Positions 52,421 through 63,435 of a stretch of 64,000 nucleotides of DNA are shown one piece after another. How positions within the stretch are numbered: position 1 is the stretch's first letter; each line of letters opens with the position of its first letter. The stretch spans positions 1,054,001 to 1,118,000 of the forward strand of contig NZ_QHKL01000002.1 in assembly GCF_003947415.1 (NCBI RefSeq). The letters run 5' to 3'. The position numbers and the translations under genes were made by a program. The notes beneath the pieces were generated by a model that was not told the DNA's origin, searched no databases, and worked only from the letters and a program-made list of their open reading frames with translations. The stretch comes from Amycolatopsis sp. WAC 01376 (GTDB taxonomy: Bacteria; Actinomycetota; Actinomycetes; Mycobacteriales; Pseudonocardiaceae).

Positions 52421-53469
52421 CGATCGTCCAGCGCGCGTCCGATCTGATCGGGAACACGCCGCTGCTGGAGCTCGCGCGCACCGGCACCGGCACGCGCCTC
52501 CTGCTCAAACTCGACCACCTCAACCCGACCGGCTCGTGCAAGGTCCGCATGGCGAGGCAGATGATCGACGAGGCGGAACTCGAAGGACGGCTGCGGCCTG
52601 GCGGGCACATCGTCGAGCCCACCTCCGGCAACACCGGCAACGGGCTCGCGCTGGTGGCACTGGAACGCGGCTACCGGTTCACCGCCGTGGTCGACCATCA
52701 CGCCGCCCGCGAAAAGCTCCGGATGCTGCGTGCGCTCGGCGCGGAACTGGTGTTCGTCGAGGCCCCGGCCGACGGCGGCGTCAGTTCGGTCCAGCGGAGG
52801 CGGGTCGCGGCCCGGATCGCCGCGGACACCGGTGCCTACCATCCCGATCAGCACAACCATCCGGGGAACGGCAACGGCTACACCGGATTGGCGCGGGAAC
52901 TCCTCGAACAGCTGGGCGCCGTCGACGTGCTCGTCGCGGCGATCGGCACCGGCGGTTCGCTGTGCGGCACGGCCCGCGCCCTGCGCGCGGCCGGAGCGGG
53001 CACGCACGCGGTGGCGGTCGAACCCGTCGGCTCGATCATCTTCGGTGGCGCGCCGGGGATCTACCACCAGACCGGGGCGGGCAGCCCGGCCGGTTTCCCG
53101 GTCGGGGACAACGTGGACCGATCGGTGATCGACGAAGCCCACCGCGTGTCCGACGGCGACGCCTTCGCCGGGGCTCGCGTCGTCGGGCGGCGCACCGGGG
53201 TGCTGGTCGGCGGGACCACCGGCGGCGCGATCCAGGTCGCGCTCCGGCGGCTCTACGCGTATCCGGCCGGAAGTACCGTCGTGGTGCTGTGCAACGACGC
53301 GGGCGAGAAGTACCTCGACTCGGTCTACGACGACGAATGGCTGCGTGCCAGGGGAGTGCTCGACGAACTCGCCCACCGCCGGATGGATCACTGGTTCGCC
53401 GCCTACGCCGAGTCCGTACGAGTGGCCATCCGCGACAGGACGGCCCGTCCGGTGGCGGTGGGCGTATGA
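52417..53469 (+). CDS. aesC: Cysteine-synthase-like PLP enzyme, SbnA-like
   Basis: 350-residue fold-II PLP enzyme related to cysteine synthase. NPTGSCKVRMA supplies the PLP lysine (Lys42), TSGNTGNGLA the phosphate/substrate loop, and GTGGSLCG the second glycine-rich loop. SbnA couples O-phosphoserine with glutamate; here aspartate is the plausible amine donor, giving the C-N backbone of EDDS. The substrate loop SCK instead of the usual SVK is noteworthy. ATG 52417 overlaps the previous stop (ATGA) and follows AGGAG. It overlaps the exporter start by 4 nt. Confidence 0.82.
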   Translation: MTIVQRASDLIGNTPLLELARTGTGTRLLLKLDHLNPTGSCKVRMARQMIDEAELEGRLRPGGHIVEPTSGNTGNGLALVALERGYRFTAVVDHHAAREKLRMLRALGAELVFVEAPADGGVSSVQRRRVAARIAADTGAYHPDQHNHPGNGNGYTGLARELLEQLGAVDVLVAAIGTGGSLCGTARALRAAGAGTHAVAVEPVGSIIFGGAPGIYHQTGAGSPAGFPVGDNVDRSVIDEAHRVSDGDAFAGARVVGRRTGVLVGGTTGGAIQVALRRLYAYPAGSTVVVLCNDAGEKYLDSVYDDEWLRARGVLDELAHRRMDHWFAAYAESVRVAIRDRTARPVAVGV

Positions 53470-54848
53470 CCACGATGGTGGCCACGCGCGGATACCGGGC
53501 ACTCGTCGCGCTGGCCGCGCCGATCGCGGGAATCCAGCTGGCACAGGTGGCGCTCACCAGCGTCGACCTGGCCATGCTCGGCCTGCTCGGGGTCACGGCG
53601 GTGGCGGGGCTGGGGCTGGCGATCCTGCTCTACAACCAGATCCGCACCATGTGCGTCGGCATGGTCACCGGCGTCGGGAACCTCGTGGCCACGGCCGCCG
53701 GTGCGGGCGAACTCCGCACCGGCACCGGTGAACTCGACGAACGCGCGCGGGACGAGATCCGGTCGCTCCTGCGGTCGGCGCTGCTCGTCGCGACCATGAC
53801 CGCGGCGATCGGCGCGATGGTCCTTTGTGGACTCGCGTCCGCTTTGCCTTTGCTCGGCCAGAAACCGGAGATCGTCGCACTCGCAAGGGCGATGATGTTC
53901 GCGCTGGCGGGCGGGCTGTTCCCCATGGTGTGGCTGAACGTGCTGCGCCAGTTCGCCGTCGGGCTGCGGCGCCCGGGTTCCCTCCTCGCCGTCACGCTGG
54001 TGTCGATCGCGGTCAACGCCGCCCTCAACGCCGCGTTCGTCTACGGCTGGGCGGGCCTGCCGTCACTGGGCATCGCCGGGATCGGCCTCGCGACGACACT
54101 GGTCCAGTTCTTCACCCTCGCCGTGTTCGCCTCGGCCGTCCGGCGGGATCCGCGGCTGCGCCCGATGGTGTCGCTCGCGCTCTGGCGCGCGGATCCGGCG
54201 GTGGTCCGGCATATCGTCCGGCACGGGACGCCGATCTGTTTCACCTACGGGTCCGAGGCCGCGATCACCTCGATCGCGACCGTGCTGATGGGAGCCTTCG
54301 GCCCGGCGATGCTCGCCGCGTCGAACGTCGCGAACCAGCTCGCCTACATCGTCTACCAGGTCAACATCGGACTGTCGCAGGGATCGTCCATTTTGGTCAG
54401 TCGCGCGGTCGCCCACGGCGAACGACGGCGGGCGCCGGTGATCGCCCGGCAGGCGCTCACCCTTTCGTGGTCCTTCATGGCGGTGGTGAGCCTGGCGTAT
54501 CTGGTGATACCGCAGGTGTTGTTGTGGCCGTTCCTGCACGACGAGGCCGACGCGGTGGTGCTCGGCACCGCGTCGACCCTGCTGGTGTTCGCCATCGCGC
54601 AGCAGTACAGCAAGGGAACGCAGAACATCCTCGTCGGCCTGCTGCGCGGGCTCGGCGACACCGTTTCCGGGCTCCGCTGCACCCTCGTCGGGTACTGGGC
54701 GATCGGTGTACCGGCCATGGTCCTGTGCGCCTACGTGTTCGCTTGGGGCGGCTGGGGTGTCTGGGCCGGATTGTGCGTGGGTTTCGCGGCGACCGCGGCA
54801 CTGCTCGGGCGGCGGTTCGCCGGAGCCGGGACCGGTTCGGCGCGATAG
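53466..54848 (+). CDS. aesD: MATE-family exporter of the zincophore operon
   Basis: 460-residue multidrug-and-toxin-extrusion transporter with 12 predicted helices in two related halves (starting ALVALAAPIAGIQLAQVALT; second half near FTYGSEAAITSIATVLMG). As the last gene of a biosynthetic operon it probably exports the chelator. The start overlaps the preceding stop (ATGA). Its last 118 nt are antisense to the end of the convergent TPR gene. Confidence 0.83.
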   Translation: MTTMVATRGYRALVALAAPIAGIQLAQVALTSVDLAMLGLLGVTAVAGLGLAILLYNQIRTMCVGMVTGVGNLVATAAGAGELRTGTGELDERARDEIRSLLRSALLVATMTAAIGAMVLCGLASALPLLGQKPEIVALARAMMFALAGGLFPMVWLNVLRQFAVGLRRPGSLLAVTLVSIAVNAALNAAFVYGWAGLPSLGIAGIGLATTLVQFFTLAVFASAVRRDPRLRPMVSLALWRADPAVVRHIVRHGTPICFTYGSEAAITSIATVLMGAFGPAMLAASNVANQLAYIVYQVNIGLSQGSSILVSRAVAHGERRRAPVIARQALTLSWSFMAVVSLAYLVIPQVLLWPFLHDEADAVVLGTASTLLVFAIAQQYSKGTQNILVGLLRGLGDTVSGLRCTLVGYWAIGVPAMVLCAYVFAWGGWGVWAGLCVGFAATAALLGRRFAGAGTGSAR

Positions 54849-55786
54849 GCGTCGATCCGGGCGAGCAGGGCGCGGGAGGCGGGGTCGGCCGCGTGTGTTC
54901 GCAGCAGCGCCGCCAGCGGTGCGAGCCGGTCCTTGGTGCGGGCGGAACCGAGACCATGCGCGAGGTCCACCGCCTCGGTGCCGATGCGCACGGCCTCGTC
55001 GAAATCGCCTTGGAGCGCGTGGTTCTGCGCGAGCATGATCAGCGTGAGCGCCAGGCTGCGGGACATTTCCGCGCCGTAGTGGCCGGTCGCGTCGCGAAGC
55101 AGCGCGATCGCCTCGTCGCTGTGCCGCGAGGTGACCGTCTGAGCCAGTTCGGTGAGGACGGTGCCTCGCATCGCTTCCATGTCCGTGGTGCCGAAGAAGG
55201 CTTCCCATGGCCGCGCGGCGGCCCACGTGTCCGCTCCCTCGAACCGGGACTCCGCCCGCGCGAGGCGGTCGAGGGCGGCACGCTCGTCCCCGGCCTTCGC
55301 CAAGGCCCACGCCTCGTTGACGGTCAGGATCGCCTGCGCCCGCCCGGAACCGGACCGGTGGGCGGCGGCCTGCCCCCGGCGGAAATGGTCCAGCCCGGCT
55401 TCGACGTCGTCATGGTGCAGTTCCAGCCTTCCGAGGCGGTAGCAGATGTTGGCCACGAGACCGTCGTTCCCCGCCTCGGTGGCGAGAGCGAGCGCGCGGT
55501 CGAACCGGAGCCGTGCCGGAATCCGGCGGCCGATGTCGAATTCCGTCCAGCCGAGCAGATTGTGCAGATCGGCGAGCACGGTCAGCAGCCGCGCCCGGAG
55601 CGCGCCGGGGACCGCGCCCCAATGAAGCAGGAGGCTGACTCTTTTCACGACGTGCACCGCGTCACGGGAAAAGGCGCCACCCTGCCGGTAATCCAGTGCG
55701 CGCAGGACGTCGACCGCGTTTTCGAGGCATTCGACGTCGGCTGTCCCGATGCGGTCCGGCGGCTCGCCTTTTCCGGTCGTTGTCAT
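54731..55786 (-). CDS. TPR-repeat protein, unknown function
   Basis: 351-residue helical protein built of tetratricopeptide-like repeats (for example VANICYRLGRLELHHDDVEA, ALTLIMLAQNHALQGDFDEA), similar to the C-terminal part of actinomycete TPR-containing regulators, but without an N-terminal HTH. The C-terminal tail is Pro/Ala rich and lies antisense to the exporter's end, so the true stop could be earlier in evolution. ATG 55786 is the start. Its role next to the zincophore operon is unclear. Confidence 0.65.
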   Translation of the reverse strand: MTTTGKGEPPDRIGTADVECLENAVDVLRALDYRQGGAFSRDAVHVVKRVSLLLHWGAVPGALRARLLTVLADLHNLLGWTEFDIGRRIPARLRFDRALALATEAGNDGLVANICYRLGRLELHHDDVEAGLDHFRRGQAAAHRSGSGRAQAILTVNEAWALAKAGDERAALDRLARAESRFEGADTWAAARPWEAFFGTTDMEAMRGTVLTELAQTVTSRHSDEAIALLRDATGHYGAEMSRSLALTLIMLAQNHALQGDFDEAVRIGTEAVDLAHGLGSARTKDRLAPLAALLRTHAADPASRALLARIDAYRAEPVPAPANRRPSSAAVAAKPTHNPAQTPQPPQANT

Positions 55787-55909
55787 GAACTCACCTCACG
55801 CAAGTCATGGCCCGCTTCCCGGCTACCCGGAGTCGATCCCCCCGAAACCGGCCGTCACTCCGCAGTGGCCTTGATTTGACCCGTTCCAGAGACGCTCTTA
55901 TCGTCGGAG

Positions 55910-58595
<2,686 letters not shown>

Positions 58596-58613
58596 TCGCG
58601 GGTCCTGCGTTTT

Positions 58614-58667
58614 GCGCGTGAAGGCCCCCTTCCCTCGGCTCAGCCGAGGGAAGGGGCCTTCACGCGC
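58614..58667 (+). terminator. Long hairpin after katG (GAAGG-family repeat)
   Basis: GCGCGTGAAGGCCCCCTTCC with the mirrored half up to 58667; one bulged base, almost no loop. It is nearly identical to the hairpin after serA. Confidence 0.8.
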
Positions 58668-58675
58668 TTCAGGGG
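58637..58675. repeat. 39-bp direct repeat, copy 1
   Basis: The right half of the katG hairpin and its 3' flank (GGCTCAGCCGAGGGAAGGGG...) recur exactly at 58901-58939. Confidence 0.8.
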
Positions 58676-58756
58676 CTCACCCGGCTCTTGACTGTCCACA
58701 AGGGACGCTGTGCGGGACAAAGGTGCCCGATTTGGGTGACTTGCACGGTTTCGCGA

Positions 58757-58810
58757 GGGGGTCGTGAGTGCTTTTTGTTGTTCTAACCCTCATTGCCACT
58801 CACGACCCCC
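58757..58810. repeat. Inverted repeat between katG and GAF-ANTAR genes
   Basis: GGGGGTCGTGAGTG (58757-58770; one G inserted) mirrors CACTCACGACCCCC (58797-58810) around a 26-nt T/A-richer loop. A possible bidirectional terminator or repeat; function unknown. Confidence 0.5.
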
Positions 58811-58900
58811 CCCGCGGACACTGAAGCCCCGCCGGCGTCCAGAATCAAGCTCCACCACCGGTCGCCTGACCTGCAAGATCTCGACTTTGCCGGGACCCTG

Positions 58901-58939
58901 GGCTCAGCCGAGGGAAGGGGCCTTCACGCGCTTCAGGGG
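58901..58939. repeat. 39-bp direct repeat, copy 2, overlapping a stop codon
   Basis: Exact copy of 58637-58675. It lacks the left hairpin arm and covers the TGA stop of the minus-strand GAF-ANTAR gene (58933-58935). Confidence 0.8.
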
Positions 58940-59718
58940 AGGTCTAGTTCGTTGTGCCGGGTGGCGAGGGTGCGGGCGAGTTCGGCGAGCTTCACGTTGA
59001 GGTCCTGAGAGGTGCGGCGCAGCACGTCGAAGGCCTCGTCGGCGGTCAGGCCGCGTCGCTGCATGAGGATCCCTTTCGCCTGCCCGATGACGTCGCGCGA
59101 TTCGACGGCCCGGCGAAGGTGGTGCGCCTCCAGTTCCGCCCGGTTCACGGCGTTGGTGTTCGCCAAGGCGAGCGAGCCGTGGGTGGCCAGCAGTAGTGCG
59201 GTGTCCTCCGCGACGGTGTCGAGGGCGTCCGGGCGGCGGCTGTAGATGTTCAGCGCCCCCGGCAGCCTCGGCGGAGCCGCGTGGGGAACCAGCACGGTGG
59301 ACAGGATCGCGGTGAAACCGTGCGCCACGGTGGCCCGCGAGAACTCCGGCCACCGCTTCTCCGCCGCCAGGTCGTCGCTGCGGACGTGACCGGGGCATTC
59401 ACTGTCCGCGGCGTCGACGCAGGGCCCGGTCCCGGCGCGGTACTGCACCTCGTCGAGTTCCATCGCCACCTCACCGGTCGAGACCGGCGTGTGGAAGGTC
59501 CCGTCCGGGGCACGGAGCGTGACCGACACCAGATCCGCGCCCGGGACCACCCGGTACGCGGCGGCGACGATCTGCTCGAGGACCTGCGCGGGCGTCGACG
59601 CGGTCAGCAACAGGCGCGTGAGCTCGACGAACTGCTCGGCCAGCGGGCCTGCCGAGATGTCCTCGGTGGAGCCGAAACCGGCCCTGTCGCGCTGCCACAG
59701 TCGTTCGTCCGCCATCAC
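58933..59718 (-). CDS. GAF-ANTAR transcription antitermination regulator
   Basis: 261-residue regulator. The GAF domain (about residues 25-185; YRAGTGPCVDAADSECPG) precedes an ANTAR RNA-binding domain (AVESRDVIGQAKGILMQ, then ADEAFDVLRRTSQDLNVK). The last residues HNELDLP end inside a duplicated 39-bp repeat, so the natural C-terminus may have been altered. A GATT-N16-GGGTAC promoter (59752-59777) suggests control by a SigF-type sigma factor. Confidence 0.9.
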   Translation of the reverse strand: MMADERLWQRDRAGFGSTEDISAGPLAEQFVELTRLLLTASTPAQVLEQIVAAAYRVVPGADLVSVTLRAPDGTFHTPVSTGEVAMELDEVQYRAGTGPCVDAADSECPGHVRSDDLAAEKRWPEFSRATVAHGFTAILSTVLVPHAAPPRLPGALNIYSRRPDALDTVAEDTALLLATHGSLALANTNAVNRAELEAHHLRRAVESRDVIGQAKGILMQRRGLTADEAFDVLRRTSQDLNVKLAELARTLATRHNELDLP

Positions 59719-59751
59719 TGATCATCCAGTCGGGTTCGGTGTCCTTCACGG

Positions 59752-59777
59752 GTACCCCGCGGCGTCTTCCGCCAATC
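59752..59777 (-). promoter_or_regulatory. SigF-type promoter candidate for GAF-ANTAR gene
   Basis: On the minus strand GATT, 16 nt, GGGTAC, about 34 nt before the start codon; SigF/SigB-type promoters are GTTT-N15-17-GGGTAT. Confidence 0.4.
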
Positions 59778-59782
59778 GAGTC

Positions 59783-60175
59783 CTATGTGGACGGTGCTAA
59801 GGGGTCGACCCGCTTGCGGAGGAGACAGAACACGTTCCCTTCGGGGTCGGCGAGCACGTGCCACGACTCTTCCCCCGTCTGGCCGACGTCGGCGGGCACC
59901 GCCCCGGCGGCGAGCAGCCGCTCCAGTTCCGCGTCCTGATCGCGGTCGGTGGGGTTCACGTCGAGGTGCAGGGGGAGCTTGCCGGGTTTCGGATCGTCGC
60001 TGCGACTCAGGATCAACGTGGGCTGAGGGCCGCCGAAGCCGGTTCCCGGCGGGCCGATCTCGATGTCGTCGCCTTCCTTGCCGATCTCGACGTACCCGAG
60101 TACCTCGCACCAGAACGCCGCCATCCGGACCGGATCGGCGCAGTCGAGGATGAGTTCGGTGATACGGCAAGCCAT
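59783..60175 (-). CDS. VOC-family (glyoxalase-like) protein
   Basis: 130-residue single vicinal-oxygen-chelate domain pair (babab modules). CRITELILDCADPVRMAAFW starts the fold and WHVLADPEGNVFCLL ends it, with the late metal-ligand region. ATG 60175 is chosen at the domain boundary. It probably binds or modifies small molecules, or gives antibiotic-type resistance; the substrate is unknown. It is divergent from the hemerythrin gene. Confidence 0.88.
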   Translation of the reverse strand: MACRITELILDCADPVRMAAFWCEVLGYVEIGKEGDDIEIGPPGTGFGGPQPTLILSRSDDPKPGKLPLHLDVNPTDRDQDAELERLLAAGAVPADVGQTGEESWHVLADPEGNVFCLLRKRVDPLAPST

Positions 60176-60266
60176 GCGGTGAGGATATCCCGGCGCCGAG
60201 AGGAGTGAATCGGCTCCGCGCGGGTACCCGACGGCGTCGAAGTGATCCCGGACCGAGGAGGCGGCT

Positions 60267-60818
60267 GTGGCGGGCGACGTAGTGGACTTGATCATGCAGG
60301 ACCATCGCGAGGTGGAGCGGCTGTTCGGCGAACTCGAACGGCATCCGGAGAAACGACCGCTGCTCGTCCCGGTGCTTTCGTCGCTGCTCACCGCGCACAG
60401 CCGGGCCGAGGAGGCCGAGGTGTACCCGGCGGCCAAAGGCGAGGCCGACGAGTCCGACGAGGTCGCGCACGGCCAGAAGGAACACGCCGAAGCCGAGCAA
60501 CTGCTGGTGAAGCTGAACGGCACCGATCCCGGGTCGACGCAGTTCGACAAGGTGCTTTCCGACCTCGTCGAGGCCGTCACGCATCACGTGAAGGAAGAGG
60601 AAACCACCGTCCTGCCGAAGATGCGGCGCGAACTGAACGAGGCACGACGGCGCGAGCTCGGTGAAGCCTTTGTGACGAGCCGCACTTCTCACCTCGGCGA
60701 CCGTCCTGGTGAGGCGACGAAGGAAGAACTCCTGACCCAGGCGCGCAATGCCGGTGTGACGGGTGCTTCGAAGATGGGCAAGGAGGAGATCGCGCGGCAG
60801 GTCGTCCAGTCGTCCTGA
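60267..60818 (+). CDS. Hemerythrin-domain protein with C-terminal Rho_N/SAP-like motif
   Basis: 183-residue protein. A four-helix hemerythrin-like domain (IMQDHREVERLFGELE, TAHSRAEEAEVYPA, HHVKEEETTVLPKM) supplies His/Glu ligands for a di-iron or oxygen-sensing site. The last 35 residues (TKEELLTQARNAGVTGASK) resemble a Rho_N helical nucleic-acid-binding motif; the same motif ends the small basic protein at 62930, hinting at a common partner. GTG 60267 follows GAGGAGG. Confidence 0.85.
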   Translation: MAGDVVDLIMQDHREVERLFGELERHPEKRPLLVPVLSSLLTAHSRAEEAEVYPAAKGEADESDEVAHGQKEHAEAEQLLVKLNGTDPGSTQFDKVLSDLVEAVTHHVKEEETTVLPKMRRELNEARRRELGEAFVTSRTSHLGDRPGEATKEELLTQARNAGVTGASKMGKEEIARQVVQSS

Positions 60819-60867
60819 GCGGGAGACGACGGTTGCGGTCCGGACCGAGCCCTTTTACCGTCGATGC

Positions 60868-61218
60868 ATGGCGATCGACACCGAAGCCGGGCAGGCCGCT
60901 CCTCTCGTCATGGCCGAGACTGTGCGCTCGGAAGACGCGATCACCGTCGAGGTGGCGGGTGATATCGACATCGCGACCAGCTCCCGGCTCCGGGCCGAGC
61001 TCGAGGCGTTGCTGGAGCGCCGTCCCGCAGCCGTGGTGCTCGACCTGACCAGAGTCAGCTTCTGCGACTCGTCGGGCCTTTCCGTGCTGGTGCAGGCGAA
61101 CCGTCAGTGCGCGGAGGACGGCATCGACCTGAGTTTGGCTCCGTCCAAGGTCCTGCTCCGCGCCCTTGAGCTCACCGGGCTGCTGCCGACCCTGAAGGTG
61201 GTCACGCCCGGGGCGTGA
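60868..61218 (+). CDS. STAS-domain anti-sigma-factor antagonist
   Basis: 116-residue anti-anti-sigma protein. The STAS fold has VAGDIDIATSSRLRAELEAL and the phosphorylatable Ser in FCDSSGLSVLVQANRQ. Dephosphorylated antagonists free SigF-type sigma factors, and such a sigma gene lies 2.2 kb downstream, so a partner-switching role in the same stress locus is likely. ATG 60868 is the start; the hemerythrin gene ends 49 nt upstream. Confidence 0.9.
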   Translation: MAIDTEAGQAAPLVMAETVRSEDAITVEVAGDIDIATSSRLRAELEALLERRPAAVVLDLTRVSFCDSSGLSVLVQANRQCAEDGIDLSLAPSKVLLRALELTGLLPTLKVVTPGA

Positions 61219-61359
61219 GTGGTTTGGGTCCTTCCCGTGCGCCCGAATCGCCACTCGTGACCGCTCTGACCTGTACTTTCCTCGCCTGGTCAGGCGGGAG
61301 ACGATCAGCGAGTCTCAACTCGCGAGTGTTTGGGTCGTTCTGATGGGTTTCGTTGAAGT

Positions 61360-61463
61360 GAGTGGGGAGGATTTGGGACGTTGAACGTCCTGAATCCTCC
61401 CCACTCGACTGGTCGCGACGATGGAGGATTCAGGACACTGAACGTCCCCAATCCTCCATCGTC
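61360..61463. repeat. Paired hairpins with GGACGTTGAACGTCC core
   Basis: Hairpin 1 (61360-61406): GAGTGGGGAGGATT, core GGGACGTTGAACGTCC, mirror. Hairpin 2 (61417-61463): GACGATGGAGGATT, core GGACACTGAACGTCC, mirror. They are strongly similar to those at 48185-48231 and 48270-48290. Located between convergent genes, they could also terminate transcription. Confidence 0.65.
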
Positions 61464-61475
61464 AGCGCCGAGCCC

Positions 61476-62918
61476 TCAGGTGACGACGCGCACGGTGCCC
61501 AGCTCCGGATCCGCGGCGTCGTAGATGAACATGCCCGTCCGGACACCGGTGTGGAGGTAGTCCACGATCGCGTCGGTGAACACCTCGCCGGGAGCGATCG
61601 CCGGGACCCCTGGCGGATAGGGGCTGATCATCTCCGCGCTCACGCGCCCCTCGGCCTTGTCCAGCGGCACGTGCTCGGCTTCGGCGAAGAACGCGTCGCG
61701 GGGCAGCATCCGCATTTCGAGCGTCAGTTCGGCGCCGGAGGGCAGGTCGACCGGCGGCCGCCGCTCGAAGTCGTGGTCGACCAGCCCGCGTAAGCCGTGC
61801 AGCAGTGCGGAGACCGTGTCTTCGTCGTCGGCGTGGGTGATCTGCACGGCGATCCGCCGGTGGTCGGACAGGCCGGTGTGCAGATGGCGTTCGGCGAGAT
61901 GGTCGGCCGCCTGATAGCCGGTGATGCCGAGGCCTGCGACATCGATCACGATCTTGAGCGGGTCGTGTTCGAAAGCCAGCGGGTAGAACTCATCCGCCAT
62001 CGCGTGCAGGCGGGGGATGCGTTCGATCTCCTCGCGTACCCGGGCGGCCAGGGCCAGCGCTTTGCTCAGGAGCTCTTCGCCGTGCTCGACCATCTGCCTG
62101 CGCCAACCGTCGAGGGAGGCGTACAGCAGGGCGGAAGTGCTCGTGGTGCCGAGGAGATCTTCCCTCGACTTGAGCAGGTCCGGCGAAATCCGGTCACCCC
62201 GCAGGTGGAACACCGAGGCCTGCTCGAGACCGCCGCCCATCTTGTGCGTGCTCGTGACGCACAGGTCGGCTTCACCGTCCATCGCCCAGGTCGGCAGGTC
62301 GTCGTGGAACGGGTAGTGCGCACCCCACGCCTCGTCGACGATCAGCGGTTTGTCCACGTCATGGCAGGCGCGGGCGACACCGCGGATGTCGGCGCAGGTG
62401 CCGTAGTCGGTCGGGGTGATCAGCAGCATGCCTTTGACCTGGGGAGCGTCCGCCAGTGCGGCCCTGGTCTCTTCCGGGCCGGGAGGATGCGCCAGGTGGT
62501 GCTCCTCGTCGTACCGGGGCCGGACCCAGACCGGGTGCACGCCGCTGATCACCAGCCCGGCCACGACCGACTTGTGGGCGTTGCGGGACACCAGGATCCG
62601 TTCGCCGGGGCCGGCGATGGCGAGCATGGCGCTCTTCACCGAGAGTGAACTTCCGCAGGTGGAGAAGAAAGTGTGTTCCGCGTCCACCGCGTCGGCCATC
62701 AGGGCCTGCGCCTTCGAGAGGATGCCGCGCGACATCCTCCGGTCGTCCAAACCGTTGAGGGTCAGCAGATCAGACGCGAACGCGTCCCTGCCGAGCAGGT
62801 CCAGCACCCGCGGATCCGCGCCGCGCCCCTGTTTGTGCCCCGGTGGGGTGAACGCCAGCCCACCCGCGCGGCGGTAGGCGTCGATGGCTTCCAGTACCGG
62901 TGCGCGCGAGTGGTCCAT
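61476..62918 (-). CDS. Orn/Lys/Arg decarboxylase family PLP enzyme
   Basis: 480-residue fold-I PLP decarboxylase of the compact Gram-positive type. FTPPGHKQGRGAD starts the family signature, DEAWGAHYPFHDDLP contains the PLP-contacting Asp, and Lys226 in STHKMGGGLEQ forms the Schiff base. The large wing domain of E. coli-type decarboxylases is absent. Substrate choice among lysine, arginine and ornithine is not decidable. It follows the basic Rho_N-like gene by 11 nt, so they are cotranscribed, probably from a SigF-type promoter. Confidence 0.9.
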   Translation of the reverse strand: MDHSRAPVLEAIDAYRRAGGLAFTPPGHKQGRGADPRVLDLLGRDAFASDLLTLNGLDDRRMSRGILSKAQALMADAVDAEHTFFSTCGSSLSVKSAMLAIAGPGERILVSRNAHKSVVAGLVISGVHPVWVRPRYDEEHHLAHPPGPEETRAALADAPQVKGMLLITPTDYGTCADIRGVARACHDVDKPLIVDEAWGAHYPFHDDLPTWAMDGEADLCVTSTHKMGGGLEQASVFHLRGDRISPDLLKSREDLLGTTSTSALLYASLDGWRRQMVEHGEELLSKALALAARVREEIERIPRLHAMADEFYPLAFEHDPLKIVIDVAGLGITGYQAADHLAERHLHTGLSDHRRIAVQITHADDEDTVSALLHGLRGLVDHDFERRPPVDLPSGAELTLEMRMLPRDAFFAEAEHVPLDKAEGRVSAEMISPYPPGVPAIAPGEVFTDAIVDYLHTGVRTGMFIYDAADPELGTVRVVT

Positions 62919-62929
62919 CCTGCCTCCGA

Positions 62930-63262
62930 TCAGCGGCCGAGGGCGTTCTGCAGTTCCTTCTTGCTCATACTCGAGCGGCCCTTGATGTTGCGCTTCTTCG
63001 CCTCGTTGTAGAGCTGGTCCTTGGTCGGCCCGCCGGGGCCCTTCCGGTTGCCGGACCGTTGGCCGCCACGCTTCTGCGGTGAGGTGTCCCTGGTCGAACT
63101 CTTGCTCGCGGTCTTGGATTCACCGGATTGCGCGCGGTTCTTGTTGACCGTGCGCGCGGCGATCTCCTCGGCGCGGTCGGTGCTCGCGCCGCGTTTCTTC
63201 TGAGAGGACTTGATGTGCGAGTACTGACGTTCGCGTTTGTCGCTCCAGCTCTGTTCGGGCAC
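62930..63262 (-). CDS. Small basic protein with Rho_N-like C-terminus
   Basis: 110-residue, Lys/Arg/Gly-rich protein. The first 75 residues look disordered (SQKKRGASTDRAEEIAA, GGQRSGNRKGPGG); the last 30 (TKDQLYNEAKKRNIKGRSS, then KKELQNALG) form a Rho_N/SAP-type helical motif. Relatives are often labelled plasmid stabilisation proteins without evidence. GGAGGAG precedes the start. A GATT-N16-GGGTAT promoter lies upstream, pointing to a stress-sigma regulon. It is probably a nucleic-acid-binding protein. Confidence 0.8.
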   Translation of the reverse strand: MPEQSWSDKRERQYSHIKSSQKKRGASTDRAEEIAARTVNKNRAQSGESKTASKSSTRDTSPQKRGGQRSGNRKGPGGPTKDQLYNEAKKRNIKGRSSMSKKELQNALGR

Positions 63263-63291
63263 GGCTCCTCCTTTAAGTTCGTGACCTGCGA

Positions 63292-63317
63292 ATACCCCTT
63301 CGGATCACGGACGAATC
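63292..63317 (-). promoter_or_regulatory. SigF-type promoter candidate for the basic protein-decarboxylase operon
   Basis: Minus strand GATT (63317-63314), 16 nt, GGGTAT (63297-63292), 30 nt before the start codon. Confidence 0.5.
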
Positions 63318-63350
63318 GTGAGATCACCCGTCCAGGTCAGGGCGGCCGAT

Positions 63351-63376
63351 GTTTGTCGTATCCGCCTGCCGGGTAA
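63351..63376 (+). promoter_or_regulatory. SigF-type promoter candidate for the sigma-factor gene
   Basis: GTTT (63351-63354), 16 nt, GGGTAA (63371-63376), 59 nt before the sigma start. A good match to GTTT-N15-17-GGGTAT, implying autoregulation. Confidence 0.6.
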
Positions 63377-63435
63377 TCCGGTGGAGACGAGGGGAGCGGA
63401 CCCATGCCAGTTCACCAGGGACGAATGTGACTTTG

